A stretch of DNA of 64,000 bases from JBEIFW01 sp046081125 (GTDB taxonomy: Bacteria; Actinomycetota; Acidimicrobiia; Acidimicrobiales; Ilumatobacteraceae), in NCBI GenBank assembly GCA_046081125.1, contig JBJTVH010000033.1, forward strand, positions 8,040 to 72,039. Direction: 5' to 3'. The translations under genes and the position numbers were made by a program. Below, in pieces: positions 17,108 to 26,419 of this stretch. The first letter of the stretch is position 1; each line of letters begins with the position of its first letter. The notes under the pieces are model-generated. The model did no database searches and was not told the DNA's origin. It worked only from the letters and a program-made list of their open reading frames with translations.

Positions 17108-17770
17108 TCACCCCTGCGAGAAGGTCCGCCATTCCGACGGGTCGCGACCGAGGCTGCGGAGCCGCTCCTCGATCCACAGCGGGATCTCGGTCTCCTCCCC
17201 GGCCTGCGCCCGCGTCGAGTGCTCGGACCCTTCGGCCCAGATGTGGCAGGTGTTCAGGTTGAAGGCGAACATCGCCTTGCGCTCCTCGGGGGTCGGCGGC
17301 CGGCGCATCTCGACCGGGACGTCCCGGGACGCCGACACCCGCATCGACCAGTTCGACTGGATCGCCACCGGGGCCATCGCCTGGAGCAGCGCGGTCGTGT
17401 GGGTGCAGCCGCGCGGCCCCCCGAACAGTTCGCGCACCTTGTGGGTGAACCCCCGGGCGATCGACAACCCGACCAACCGGCCGTAGTGGTCCGCGATCGT
17501 GGGACACGCCCGGTGGGGATGGGTCTCGAACAGCACCCGGGCCGCTTCGATCACCAAGGCCGGGTACACGATCTCGAGCTCCACGACCATGTGGTGGATC
17601 GTGAGCGGATCGGGGTCGCCCTCGACGTACATCCCGGCGGGCTTGCGATCCCGCACGGCGCCGCGCAGCAGCAGCCGGTCCTCCGCAAGACGGTACGAAC
17701 GAACCTGGTACTCGCGGGTGTGCAGCGGAACGAGGCCGTCGTCGGGGGGCAGCAGGTCGTCGGGTCCCAT
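17108..17770 (-). CDS. DUF2889 family protein
   Basis: A 220-residue soluble protein recognised as DUF2889, a family of unknown function. Visible family features are the opening HTREYQVRSYRLAEDRLLLRG pattern, the central IHHMVVELEI stretch and the histidine/cysteine-containing segment GPRGCTHTTALLQAMAP. The ATG was chosen over a long upstream extension that is antisense to the DUF192 gene; a CATCGT box lies seven bases upstream of this ATG. No enzymatic role is assigned. Confidence 0.75.
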   Translation of the reverse strand: MGPDDLLPPDDGLVPLHTREYQVRSYRLAEDRLLLRGAVRDRKPAGMYVEGDPDPLTIHHMVVELEIVYPALVIEAARVLFETHPHRACPTIADHYGRLVGLSIARGFTHKVRELFGGPRGCTHTTALLQAMAPVAIQSNWSMRVSASRDVPVEMRRPPTPEERKAMFAFNLNTCHIWAEGSEHSTRAQAGEETEIPLWIEERLRSLGRDPSEWRTFSQG

Positions 17771-17836
17771 CCCAGCGACGATGGCCGCGACGGCACGCCG
17801 CCGGCAAACCGGTCCCGTGTGCCAGGCTGCACGGCG

Positions 17837-18166
17837 ATGGCGTGGTTGGTGAGCGACGCACGTGTCCTCGCTGCCGCCGAGGTCGTCGCGAACAGGCGCG
17901 ACCGCCGGCGAGGGCTGCTCGGTCGCGACGGGGTCGAGGGCGCGCTCGTCCTCACCCGGACCCGCTGGGTCCACACCCTCGGGATGCGGTTCGCGCTCGA
18001 CGTCGCGCATCTCGACGCCGACGGGGTCGTCGTGCGGACCTGCCGCATGGGCCGGCATCGGATCGGACTGCCCGTGCTCCGGGCGCGCACGGTGATCGAG
18101 GCCGAAGCCGGCGCGTTCGAGCGTTGGGGGCTCACGGTCGGCCACCGCGTCGAGATCCGGGGCTGA
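17837..18166 (+). CDS. DUF192 family protein
   Basis: A 109-residue DUF192 protein. Characteristic residues are the RRGLLGR segment near 24-30, WVHTLGMRFALDV near 44-56, and the late VIEAEAGAFERWGLTVGHRVEI near 85-107. Homologues are often exported beta-sandwich proteins of unknown role; this one lacks a signal peptide, as in many actinobacteria. The next gene, rsmI, starts two bases after its stop, so they are probably co-transcribed. Confidence 0.82.
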   Translation: MAWLVSDARVLAAAEVVANRRDRRRGLLGRDGVEGALVLTRTRWVHTLGMRFALDVAHLDADGVVVRTCRMGRHRIGLPVLRARTVIEAEAGAFERWGLTVGHRVEIRG

Positions 18167-18168
18167 CG

Positions 18169-18993
18169 GTGGGACGCCTCGTGCTGGTGGCGACCCCGAT
18201 CGGCAACCTCGGCGACCTTTCGCCCCGAGCGGTGTCCACGATCGCCGAGGCCGACGCCGTGTGCTGCGAGGACACGCGTCGCACCGCCAAGCTGCTCACC
18301 CACGCCGGGATCCGCGCCCGGCGCCTGATCGTGGTCAACGAGCACACCGAGGCCGAGCGGATCGGTGAGGTGCTCGGCGTGCTCGGCCGCGGGGGCACCG
18401 TCGCCGTGGTCACCGACGCCGGCACCCCGGGGGTGTCGGACCCCGGGGAGCGACTCGTGCGGGCCGCGATCGAGGCCGGCCACGAGGTCCAGGCCGTCCC
18501 CGGGGCGTCGGCCGCCTTGGCTGCGCTCGTGGTGTCGGGCCTGCCCACCGGCCGGTTCGTGGTCGAGGGCTTCCTCCCCCGCACCGGGTCGGCCCGCCGA
18601 GACCGTCTCGCCGAGGTCGCCGCCGAACGGCGCACGACGGTGCTGTTCGAGGCCCCGCACCGCCTGGCGCGGACCCTGACCGACCTGCGGGAGGCGTGCG
18701 GCCCCGGGCGCGGCGTGGTCGTCGTGCGGGAGCTGACCAAACTGCACGAACAACGGTGGGCGGGCACGCTCGCCGAGGCCGCCGACCGGGCGAGTGCCGG
18801 CGAGCCGATCGGCGAGCACGTGGTCGTGCTGGCCGGCGCACCACCGCCGATCGCGGCCGACGACGACACGATCCGCGCCGAACTGGCGGCCGAACTTGCG
18901 CTCGGCGCGAGCCGGCGCGACGCGGCGGATCGGGTCGCCGCCCGCCTGGGTGTCGCCCGCAATCGGGTCTACGCCCTGGTGACCGCCCGCTGA
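18169..18993 (+). CDS. rsmI: 16S rRNA 2'-O-ribose C1402 methyltransferase RsmI
   Basis: A 274-residue tetrapyrrole-methylase-fold enzyme. Hallmarks are VATPIGNLGDLSPRAV at the N-terminus, the EDTRRTAKLL segment near 38-47, the SAM-binding VTDAGTPGVSDPG near 78-90 and VPGASAALAAL near 105-115. It methylates the ribose of C1402 in 16S rRNA. The GTG start lies two bases after the DUF192 stop and matches the normal N-terminus; the longer open frame upstream lies over DUF192. Confidence 0.95.
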   Translation: MGRLVLVATPIGNLGDLSPRAVSTIAEADAVCCEDTRRTAKLLTHAGIRARRLIVVNEHTEAERIGEVLGVLGRGGTVAVVTDAGTPGVSDPGERLVRAAIEAGHEVQAVPGASAALAALVVSGLPTGRFVVEGFLPRTGSARRDRLAEVAAERRTTVLFEAPHRLARTLTDLREACGPGRGVVVVRELTKLHEQRWAGTLAEAADRASAGEPIGEHVVVLAGAPPPIAADDDTIRAELAAELALGASRRDAADRVAARLGVARNRVYALVTAR

Positions 18994-19027
18994 ACCACGC
19001 GAGCCGTGACCACCGACGGACACCCGA

Positions 19028-19057
19028 TTGTTGCATGCGCCAACTATCGGATACCGT
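19028..19057 (+). promoter_or_regulatory. Possible promoter with overlapping inverted repeat for the MFS gene
   Basis: TTGTTG (19028-19033) and TACCGT (19052-19057) are spaced 18 bases apart as -35/-10 candidates. An inverted repeat GTTG-N7-CAAC (19030-19044) overlaps the -35 and could be an operator. The MFS start is 50 bases further on. Confidence 0.35.
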
Positions 19058-19106
19058 TTTCGTGAGCCAGGCTCGATCGGCCCGGCTCGCAGGAACGGGG
19101 GACGGG

Positions 19107-20432
19107 ATGACGGTCGTGGATGGACCCGGTCGCGACCACCGCCGCGCGTCCTCGACGCCGCCCGACCCGGACAAGACCGCAGCCGACCCGACCGCCCCCG
19201 AGAGCGGAGCGACGGACCGTCCGGTGCGGCGGGTGCTGGCACACGACGGGTTCCGTCGGTTCTGGATCGGCCAGCTGGGCATCTCGATCGTCACCGGCAC
19301 GATCCGGTTCGCCTTCGTCTGGCTGGTGCTCGAACTCACCAATTGGTCCGGCATCACCGGGGTGATCGGCCTGGCGCTCGGCATCCCGGTCACGTTGATC
19401 ACCCTGCCCGCCGGGGTGCTGTCCGACCGCTACGACCGTCGCTCGCTCGTGGGCGTCGGCGCCCTCGCCGGCGCCGTCGTGCTCGCGCTCACCGCCATCC
19501 TCGTCGCGCTCGACCGGATCCCGCTCGCCGCCGCCGCGGCGCTGGCGGTCGCTTCGTCGGGAGCGCTCGCGCTGGTACAGCCGGCGATGCAGGCAATGGT
19601 CCCGGCGCTGGTGCCGCGCGAGCTGCTGATGACCGGCATCGCGCTCCAGGGCATCGGGCAGAACGTCGCTCAGCTCTCCGGGGTCCTCGTCGGCGGCGCT
19701 GCCATCCAATTGCTCGGCCTGGCCCGGGCCTTCGTGGTCCTCGCCGCGCTCCTCTCCGTGTCCGCCGTCGTCGTGCGGTGCACCCCGGCGGTCGCCGCCG
19801 GACCCCGGCAACGCAGTGGGCGGGTGCTCGGCGCGCTGCGGTCCTCGCTGTTCGACGGGCTCGGCTACGTCCGACGCACCCCGCCGCTCGGCACGGTCGT
19901 GCTGATCGCCCTCGTCGGCGGCACCTGCGGCGGGCTCGTCCAGCTCGTGCTCCCGGCCGTGGCCAAAGCCGAGATGGGCGCAGGCGCCTTCGCCGCGTCG
20001 CTGTTGTTCAGCGGCCTCGGCGGCGGGATGGTGATCACCACGCTCGCGCTCGCCACCCGGCCCGCCCTGCCGCGCCAGGGCCTACTGCTCGCCGTGTTCT
20101 TCGCGGCGACGTGCGGCCCGGGGATGATCGTGATGGGCATATCGACGTACTACCTGGTCGCGTTCGCCGGGATGCTGCTGTGGGGCCTCGGCGGCGGGTT
20201 CGTCATGACAACGCAGCGCTCGATCCTGCAGCGCCATACGCCCGACGAGCTGATGGGCCGGGTGATCAGCGTCCATACCCTCGCGCTGATGGGCTCGTTC
20301 CCGCTCGCCGCCGGGATCGCCGCGGCGCTGCCACCGCTCGTCGGCCGGCGCCCGACGCTGCTGCTCGCCGGGATCGTCGCCGGCCTCCTCGCCGTCGCCC
20401 TCGCCCGCCGGCCCCGCCTGCGCGAGGTCTGA
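19107..20432 (+). CDS. Major facilitator superfamily transporter
   Basis: A 441-residue MFS protein with a polar N-terminal extension (about 50 residues) and 12 predicted membrane helices. The loop 2-3 motif appears as GVLSDRYDRRSL. The second half has a matching loop with RHTPDELMGRVISVHT, typical of the MFS group that includes enterobactin exporter-like carriers. The substrate is unknown. The ATG was chosen because it follows a purine-rich GGGGGACGGG segment; an ATG 72 bases upstream is in frame but lies inside the probable promoter. Confidence 0.85.
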   Translation: MTVVDGPGRDHRRASSTPPDPDKTAADPTAPESGATDRPVRRVLAHDGFRRFWIGQLGISIVTGTIRFAFVWLVLELTNWSGITGVIGLALGIPVTLITLPAGVLSDRYDRRSLVGVGALAGAVVLALTAILVALDRIPLAAAAALAVASSGALALVQPAMQAMVPALVPRELLMTGIALQGIGQNVAQLSGVLVGGAAIQLLGLARAFVVLAALLSVSAVVVRCTPAVAAGPRQRSGRVLGALRSSLFDGLGYVRRTPPLGTVVLIALVGGTCGGLVQLVLPAVAKAEMGAGAFAASLLFSGLGGGMVITTLALATRPALPRQGLLLAVFFAATCGPGMIVMGISTYYLVAFAGMLLWGLGGGFVMTTQRSILQRHTPDELMGRVISVHTLALMGSFPLAAGIAAALPPLVGRRPTLLLAGIVAGLLAVALARRPRLREV

Positions 20433-20446
20433 GCCGGCGCGACCGT

Positions 20447-21277
20447 TCAGGCGCCGCTGGTGAGCGCCTCGAGCGCGGCCGGGTGCAGCCGGCCGTTCGT
20501 GGAGACCGCCGACCCGCCGTCGGGTCCGGGGCGGCCGGACAGGTTCGTGAACGTGCCGCCGGCCTCCCGGACGATCACGTCGATCGCAGCGAGATCCCAC
20601 AGGGACACGATCGGCTCGCAGGCGACGTCGAACGCGCCCTCGGCCACGAGCAGGTGCTGCCAGAAGTCGCCGAGACCCCGGGCTCGCCACACGCGACGGG
20701 TGAGCTCTACGAGCGCCGCGCCGAGCGCCGGGGATCCCTCGTCGACGAACGACCCGACGTCGCTGTAGCTCAGGTGGGCGTCCTCGAGGCGCTCGACGTC
20801 CGACACGCCGATCGCCTCGCCGTCGGCGAAGGCGCCGCCGCCCTGCGACGCCCACCAGCGCCGACCGAGTGCCGGTGCCGAGACCACCCCGATCACCCCG
20901 ACCTCGCGGTGCTGCAAGGCGATCAGCGTCGCCCAGATCGGCACCCCTTTCACGTAGTTGGCCGTGCCGTCGATCGGGTCGACCACCCACCGCCACGGGC
21001 TGTCGGTCGGCCCGAGGAGGCCCTCCTCCTCGCCCAGCACGGCATGGTCGGGGCGCGCGACGGCCAACCGGGCCCGGATCGCTGCCTCCACCCCCGTGTC
21101 GGCCTGCGTGACGTGCGAACGATCGGCCTTGTGGCGGACCTCGAGCGACGCGCTGCGGTACAGGGGAAGCGCTATCGCATCGGCGAGATCGGCGAGTTCG
21201 AGTGCGAGCGCCAGCTCGGCGGCGAGGTCGGGAGCACGGTCGTGCGGGCGGTCGGGGCCTCGATCGGGGACGGTCAC
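20447..21277 (-). CDS. hisN: Histidinol-phosphatase, inositol-monophosphatase family
   Basis: A 276-residue enzyme of the inositol monophosphatase superfamily. Metal-binding motifs are GEEEG near residues 80-84, VDPIDGTANYVKGVPIWATLIAL near 98-120 and WDLAAIDVIVREAGG near 215-229. The GVPIWATLIA continuation is characteristic of actinobacterial HisN, which removes phosphate from L-histidinol phosphate; an inositol phosphatase role is the alternative. The GTG start is fixed by a TAGGGT box seven bases upstream. It is convergent with the MFS gene. Confidence 0.85.
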   Translation of the reverse strand: MTVPDRGPDRPHDRAPDLAAELALALELADLADAIALPLYRSASLEVRHKADRSHVTQADTGVEAAIRARLAVARPDHAVLGEEEGLLGPTDSPWRWVVDPIDGTANYVKGVPIWATLIALQHREVGVIGVVSAPALGRRWWASQGGGAFADGEAIGVSDVERLEDAHLSYSDVGSFVDEGSPALGAALVELTRRVWRARGLGDFWQHLLVAEGAFDVACEPIVSLWDLAAIDVIVREAGGTFTNLSGRPGPDGGSAVSTNGRLHPAALEALTSGA

Positions 21278-21284
21278 GGGGCCG

Positions 21285-21290
21285 ACCCTA
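21285..21290 (-). promoter_or_regulatory. -10 box, likely leaderless transcript
   Basis: TAGGGT (minus strand) is exactly seven bases before the GTG of hisN. Confidence 0.5.
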
Positions 21291-21353
21291 GGCGTCGGGG
21301 GTCGAGCGTTCCGACGCCTCAAGCCGCGTCACGGCCCGCCGATCAGTCGAGCG

Positions 21354-22508
21354 GTGGGTGTGCTGCGGGTGACGAATCGACCGGTCGACCAGGCCGAGGC
21401 GAACGCCGTCGACGGCACGATCGCGCGCAACGTGCTCTCGCTGCTCCCGCTGTCGCTGCTCGCCGACATCGGCGCCGGCAGCTTGCTGAGCTTCGCGATC
21501 ACCACCCCCCGCCACGTCGCCCTGTCCGCGCTGTGGACGGCACTGCTGGCGGTCTACGTGATCCCGATGCTCGTGACCATGCGCCGGGCGAAGCGGGCGA
21601 TCGCCGACGGTCGTCCGATCCGTCTGGGGGCCCTGGTCGTGGGGAACGCGTTCACCAGCGCGGTCTGGGGCGCGCTGCCGCTCCTGGTGGAGGCGGACCG
21701 ATCGGTGCCGACGCTGACCTGGCAGATCCTCGCCGGCGGGCTCAGCCTCACCTTCGCCGGCACGGTGGCGTTCGCCGGCAACCGCCGGCTCCTGCTGGCC
21801 TGGATCCTGCCCATGTGGTTGGCCAACGGCGTCTGGGCCGCGACGGGGGTGCTCGAGCAGGCCTGGTGGATGCTGCTGTTCATCCCGTTCGCCCTCACGG
21901 CCGCCGTCACGATGCACCACGTCGCGTCGAGCTTCCTGGTCGACGCCGCCCTCGAAGGTCACCGGAACCGGGTGCTGCTCGACGCGCTCGAGGCGAGCCG
22001 GGCCGAACTCGCGCACGACGCCACCCACGACCGCCTCACCGGGCTGCCGAACCGCGCCGCGATGCACGAACACCTCGAACGGTCCCGCCAGGCGTGCGCC
22101 CGCTACGGCACCGCGCTCGGGCTGATCTTCATCGACCTCGACGGGTTCAAACCGGTCAACGACCGTCACGGCCATGCGGCCGGCGACGAGTTGCTCGTCG
22201 CCGTCGGGCAACGCCTGCGGCGGATCATCCGATCGGGGGACTTCGTGGGCCGGATCGGCGGCGACGAGTTCGTCGCCGTGGCCGGCAACCTCGTCGACGC
22301 CACGATCGTGGCCGAACTCGCCGACCGGATCCGGGTGGTGCTCGCCGAGCCGTTCGAGTTGACGGTCGGCACGGTCTGCATCGGTGCGAGCGTCGGCACG
22401 GCCTGGGCGGCGGGTCCCGGCCTGCAGCCCGATGTCCTGCTCCGGGCGGCCGACGCCGACATGTACCGGCGCAAGCCGTCGGCGAAGCGGGTCAGCCCAG
22501 GCGGCTGA
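21354..22508 (+). CDS. Membrane-bound diguanylate cyclase (GGDEF)
   Basis: A 384-residue protein with five or six membrane helices (about 25-195), a short linker helix and a C-terminal GGDEF domain (about 220-384). The active-site motif is RIGGDEF, and an RxxD inhibitory site (RSGD) lies five residues before GGDEF, so product inhibition by cyclic di-GMP is expected. No EAL or sensor domain is present; the membrane part may sense a signal. GTGs at 21360 and 21369 are possible alternative starts. The last 17 bases overlap the end of dxs on the opposite strand. Confidence 0.88.
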   Translation: MGVLRVTNRPVDQAEANAVDGTIARNVLSLLPLSLLADIGAGSLLSFAITTPRHVALSALWTALLAVYVIPMLVTMRRAKRAIADGRPIRLGALVVGNAFTSAVWGALPLLVEADRSVPTLTWQILAGGLSLTFAGTVAFAGNRRLLLAWILPMWLANGVWAATGVLEQAWWMLLFIPFALTAAVTMHHVASSFLVDAALEGHRNRVLLDALEASRAELAHDATHDRLTGLPNRAAMHEHLERSRQACARYGTALGLIFIDLDGFKPVNDRHGHAAGDELLVAVGQRLRRIIRSGDFVGRIGGDEFVAVAGNLVDATIVAELADRIRVVLAEPFELTVGTVCIGASVGTAWAAGPGLQPDVLLRAADADMYRRKPSAKRVSPGG

Positions 22509-24384
22509 CCGCCAACGACTCCCGCACCGAGCGCGCCAACCCGTCGGCGTCGAGCCCGAGCGCTGCGAGGATCCGGTCGGGCTTGCCGTGCGGGATGAAC
22601 TGCGTCGGCACCCCGAGCGTGACCACGGTCGGGACCGGGCGGCCGTCACCGCAGTGGTCGGTGATGCGCGCCGCCAGGTGCGAGCCGACCCCACCGTCGC
22701 GGATCCCGTCCTCGGCGACGACCACGACGCGATGCCGGCTGCAGTCCTCGACGAGCGCCTCGTCCCACGGCTGCACGACCCGCGGGTCCCACAGGGTGAC
22801 CTCGATGCCCTCGCCGGCCAGCTCCGCGACCGCCTTCTCCGCGGCGCCGAACAGCTTGCCGACCGCCACGACCGCAACGCTTCCGTCGCCGCTGCGGGCG
22901 CACCGGGCCTGCAGCCCTCGCCCCACCTCGTCGTCGGGCACCTGCCGGGCCTGACCCTTCGGGTAGCGGATCACGGCGGGGCCGTCCGTGCACGACTCGA
23001 GCGCGTCGTGCAGCATCTGCTGGAGCTCCTGGGCCGAGCTCGGGGCGAACACGGTCATCCCCGGCACCTTCGACAGCAGCGCGAGGTCGTAGATGCCGTG
23101 GTGGCTCGGGCCGTCGTCGCCGGTGATCCCCGCCCGGTCGAGGCAGAACACGACCGGGAGGCGGTGCAGGCCGACGTCGTAGACGACGTTGTCCCACGCC
23201 CGGGACAGGAACGTCGAGTAGATCGCCACGACGGGGCGCAGGCCGCCCATGGCCATGCCGGCTGCGCCGGTGACGGCGTGCTGCTCGGCGATCCCGACGT
23301 CGAAGAACCGGTCCGGGAAGCGGTCCTGGAAGGGCAACAACCCCGTGGGACCCGGCATGGCGGCCGTGATCGCCACGAGGCGCGGCTCCGCCTCGGCCTC
23401 CTTGATGAACGCCTCGGCGAAGGCCTGCGTGTAGCCGGTGGGGACCGCCTTGGGAGGGCCGACCCGGGGGTCGAACACCGGGGCGTCGTGCAGGTGCTTT
23501 TCGTCGTCGTCCTCGGCCGGCGAGTAGCCGCGGCCCTTCTGCGTGAGCACGTGGACGACGATCGGCTCCTCGAACTCCTTCGCATTGCGGAACGCCTCTT
23601 CGAGTTGCGCAAGATCGTGCCCGTCGACGGGCCCGACGTAGCGGACCCCGAGGCATTCGAAGAACGCCGGCGGCTCGGCGTACTGGCGGATCGCCGCCTT
23701 TACCGCCTCCATCCCGCGTTCGGCCTGGCGCCCGACGAGGGGAAGGTCGCGCAGCAGGTTCTCGAGCTTGCGCTGCCGGCGCATGTAGATCGGGTTCATC
23801 CGGATCCGCGACACGCTGTGCGACAGGTTGGAGATCGTCGGCGCATACGAGCGGCCGTTGTCGTTCAACACGATGATGACCCGCCGGCCGGCATGGCCGA
23901 GATTGTTGAGCGCCTCGTACGCCAGGCCGCCGGTCATCGAACCGTCGCCGATCACCGCCACGATGTGCCGGCGGGCCTCGGCGACTCCGGCGTCGCGCGC
24001 CGCTGCCAGCCCGTAGGCGTAGGACAGCACCGTCGACGCATGCGAGTTCTCGATCAGGTCGTGCCGGCTCTCCTCCCGGCTCGGGTACCCCGACAGCCCG
24101 CCCGCCTGGCGCAGGTGCTCGAACCCGGCGAGACGGCCGGTGACGAGCTTGTGCACGTAGGCCTGGTGCCCGGTGTCCCACAGCACGGCGTCGGTCGGAG
24201 ACTCGAAGACGCGGTGCAGCGCCAAGGTGAGTTCGACCGCGCCGAGGTTGGATCCCAGGTGTCCGCTGTTGGCGGCGACGGCCTGCACGATCACGTCACG
24301 GATCTCCCCGGCGAGTTCACGCAGTTCGTCCAGGGTCAGGCCCCGCAGGTCAGCGGGTTCATGGATGCGGCGGAGCAGGTCCAC
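22492..24384 (-). CDS. dxs: 1-deoxy-D-xylulose-5-phosphate synthase
   Basis: A 630-residue ThDP enzyme of the normal Dxs length, condensing pyruvate and glyceraldehyde-3-phosphate, the first step of the MEP isoprenoid pathway. Visible landmarks are GHLGSNLGAVELTLALH near 40, the ThDP motif GDGSMTGGLAYEALN...VLNDN near 130-160, DVGIAEQHAVT near 355 and DRAGITGDDGPSHHG near 405. A GTG that matches the usual beginning DLLRRI was preferred to a 22-codon extension. ispE, a later MEP step, is also in the window. Confidence 0.95.
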   Translation of the reverse strand: MDLLRRIHEPADLRGLTLDELRELAGEIRDVIVQAVAANSGHLGSNLGAVELTLALHRVFESPTDAVLWDTGHQAYVHKLVTGRLAGFEHLRQAGGLSGYPSREESRHDLIENSHASTVLSYAYGLAAARDAGVAEARRHIVAVIGDGSMTGGLAYEALNNLGHAGRRVIIVLNDNGRSYAPTISNLSHSVSRIRMNPIYMRRQRKLENLLRDLPLVGRQAERGMEAVKAAIRQYAEPPAFFECLGVRYVGPVDGHDLAQLEEAFRNAKEFEEPIVVHVLTQKGRGYSPAEDDDEKHLHDAPVFDPRVGPPKAVPTGYTQAFAEAFIKEAEAEPRLVAITAAMPGPTGLLPFQDRFPDRFFDVGIAEQHAVTGAAGMAMGGLRPVVAIYSTFLSRAWDNVVYDVGLHRLPVVFCLDRAGITGDDGPSHHGIYDLALLSKVPGMTVFAPSSAQELQQMLHDALESCTDGPAVIRYPKGQARQVPDDEVGRGLQARCARSGDGSVAVVAVGKLFGAAEKAVAELAGEGIEVTLWDPRVVQPWDEALVEDCSRHRVVVVAEDGIRDGGVGSHLAARITDHCGDGRPVPTVVTLGVPTQFIPHGKPDRILAALGLDADGLARSVRESLAVSRLG

Positions 24385-24481
24385 AGGGGCCCTCGCAGGG
24401 GGTTGGGCGGGCAACCGAAACGTTACCGCCGGGTGACGAAACGGCCGCACCGGACCTCCGGACCGGTCGCGGGCCGCCGCC

Positions 24482-24487
24482 TACCAT
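24482..24487 (+). promoter_or_regulatory. -10 box, likely leaderless transcript
   Basis: TACCAT lies seven bases before the GTG start of the short-chain dehydrogenase gene. Two CGAAACG heptamers (24416 and 24437), 21 bases apart, lie in the same dxs/SDR divergent gap and could bind a regulator. Confidence 0.45.
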
Positions 24488-24494
24488 CACCGGC

Positions 24495-25267
24495 GTGAGC
24501 AGCGACAACCTCTTCGACCTGAGCGGTCGAGTAGCCCTCGTCACGGGCGGCAACAGCGGCATCGGGCTCGGAATGGCCGATGCCCTGGCCGCCCACGGCG
24601 CCGCCGTCGCCATCTGGGGCACCAACCCGACCAAGAACGCCGAGGCCCGGGCCACGCTGGCCCGCCACGGACGGCCGGTGCTCGACGTGGTGTGCGACGT
24701 CGGCGACGAGGCGGCCGTCGAGGCGGCGTTCACCCGGACCCTGGACGAACTCGGGCGGGTGGACTCGGTGTTCGCCAACGCCGGGGTGTCCGGCCGCGGG
24801 ATCGCGTTCACCGAGATGACGACCGAGGAATGGCACCGGGTCCTGCGGGTCAACCTCGACGGCGTCTTCTTCACCCTGCGGGTCGCGGTGCGCCACATGG
24901 TGGACCGGGGCGGGGGCGGCAGCCTGGTGGTGTCCTCCTCGGGCTCGGCGTACCAGGGCCAGCAACGCGGCCAGCACTACGGGGCGTCGAAGGCCGGCAT
25001 CATCGCCGTCGCCAATGCGATCGCCGTCGAGCACGCCAAGGACGGGATCCGGGCGAACTCGCTGATCTTCGGCTGGATCGAATCGGCGATGACCGACGCC
25101 ACGCTCAACTGGCCGCGGTTCGCCGAGAAGGTGAAGCCCCGGATCCCGCTACGCCGCTGGGGGCGCCCCGACGACACGGGCGGCATCGCGGTCTACCTCG
25201 CCAGCGACGCCAGCCGTTGGCACACCGGGGACGTGATCACCGTCGACGGCGGCACACGATCTTCTGA
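24495..25267 (+). CDS. Short-chain dehydrogenase/reductase with apparent 3' frameshift
   Basis: A classical SDR of about 257 residues: NAD(P)-binding TGGNSGIG near residue 18, NAG motif FANAGVSG near 95, catalytic Ser (SSSGSAY) near 145 and YGASK near 160, ending HTGDVITVDGG. After VDGG the frame runs on for more than 200 codons without a stop, which is unnatural for this family. One base earlier in phase the sequence reads TIF-stop at 25256-25267, giving the usual ending DGGxTIF. A single base therefore seems to be missing near 25253-25256. Substrate unknown. Confidence 0.82.
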
Positions 25268-26419
25268 GCGGGCGGCCCGGTCGGCGGCGGCCCGGTCGGC
25301 GACCCGCAGGAGCACCGCCTCGAGCGAATCCGTGGCCGACTCCCAGCAGAACCGCTCGCCCCGCCGGCATGCGCCCAGGGTCAACATGGCCCGGAGCGGA
25401 TCGTCGTCGATGATCCGCCGCAGGGCCCGCCCGAGCGCGAGCGGGTCGCCGGCGGGGACGATCAGGCCGTCGACCCCGTCGGTCACGAGTTCCGGTGGGG
25501 CGCCGGCATCGGTGACCACGACCGGCGTGCCGCACGCCATCGCTTCGGCGATCACGAGCCCGAATCCCTCGCCGCTGCGCGACGGCACGGCGACGACATC
25601 GGCGGCGCGGTACCGGGCGACGATCTCGTCGTCGTCGAGGCGGCCGAGGAGCCGTACCCCGGGGACCTCGGCGGCCCGGCGCGCCAGCGCGGTCCGTTCG
25701 GGACCGTCGCCGGCCACCTCGAGCACGGCCCGGTCGCCGAGACCGGCGGCGGCCCATGCGTCGATCAGGACGTCGACACCGTTGCGGGCCACCAGCCTCC
25801 GGACGGTGAACACCCGGCACGGTCCGCTGCGGTCCCGTCCCGGCCCGGGCGAGAAGCGTGCCCGATCGACCCCGTTGCCCACCACGGTCGTCGTCGCCTG
25901 CGGGGCGATCCGCCGGACGTAGGCCTCGGTGTGCCGGCTCACCGCCACCACCTCGTCCGCGGCGCGCAGGACCGCCCGGCCCAGCGTCCGGTCGACGGCG
26001 CGCTCGACGGCGTCGAGCACCGGGCCGTAGTCGACGAACGGGTTGTGCTGGAACACGACGAGCGGGACGCCCGCGATGCGAGCCGCCCGGGCTGCGAGCG
26101 CTCCGAGGGGGTAGACGTGCCCGTGGACGATGACGAGGTCGGCGCGCCGCACGGCTGCGGCGACCTCCCGGGCCCCTCGGGGACCGGGCACCGGGACGGG
26201 GACACCGGCCCAGGACTCGATCACGTTCGCGACGCCGTGCCGGTGCACGACCGCGCCGTCGCGCTGCTCGCTGCGCCGATCGCCAGCCAGGCGCGAGGTG
26301 TGCACCTCGACCGACCAGCCCCGCTCGGCCAGACGGCGCACCTGCTCGGCGGCGACCCGCTCGACACCGCCGACGTGCGGCGCCCAGTAGTGGGTGACGA
26401 CGAGCAGCCGACCTCGCAT
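25193..26419 (-). CDS. Glycosyltransferase, GT4 family
   Basis: A 408-residue GT-B enzyme. The N-terminus VVTHYWAPHVGGVERVAAE carries the GGVE glycine-rich loop, followed by VVGNGVDRARF near 195 and the donor-binding block VPSRSGEGFGLVIAEAMACGTPVVVTD near 290-315 with the E-x7-E motif. It probably adds a sugar at the cytoplasmic face in the surface-glycan cassette. The last 20-30 codons run antisense into the SDR gene, where a base seems to be missing, so the true C-terminus is uncertain. In-frame GTGs in the repeat upstream could also be starts. Confidence 0.82.
   Translation of the reverse strand: MRGRLLVVTHYWAPHVGGVERVAAEQVRRLAERGWSVEVHTSRLAGDRRSEQRDGAVVHRHGVANVIESWAGVPVPVPGPRGAREVAAAVRRADLVIVHGHVYPLGALAARAARIAGVPLVVFQHNPFVDYGPVLDAVERAVDRTLGRAVLRAADEVVAVSRHTEAYVRRIAPQATTTVVGNGVDRARFSPGPGRDRSGPCRVFTVRRLVARNGVDVLIDAWAAAGLGDRAVLEVAGDGPERTALARRAAEVPGVRLLGRLDDDEIVARYRAADVVAVPSRSGEGFGLVIAEAMACGTPVVVTDAGAPPELVTDGVDGLIVPAGDPLALGRALRRIIDDDPLRAMLTLGACRRGERFCWESATDSLEAVLLRVADRAAADRAARSEDRVPPSTVITSPVCQRLASLAR

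Noticed and set aside
20436..20455. GGCGC/GCGCC hairpin between the MFS and hisN genes
   Set aside because: Five base pairs around a ten-base loop; expected by chance at this GC.
25268..25922. C-terminal extension of the short-chain dehydrogenase frame by over 200 codons
   Set aside because: The extension is low-complexity Ser/Arg/Thr and antisense to a clear GT4 domain; a lost base before the stop explains it.
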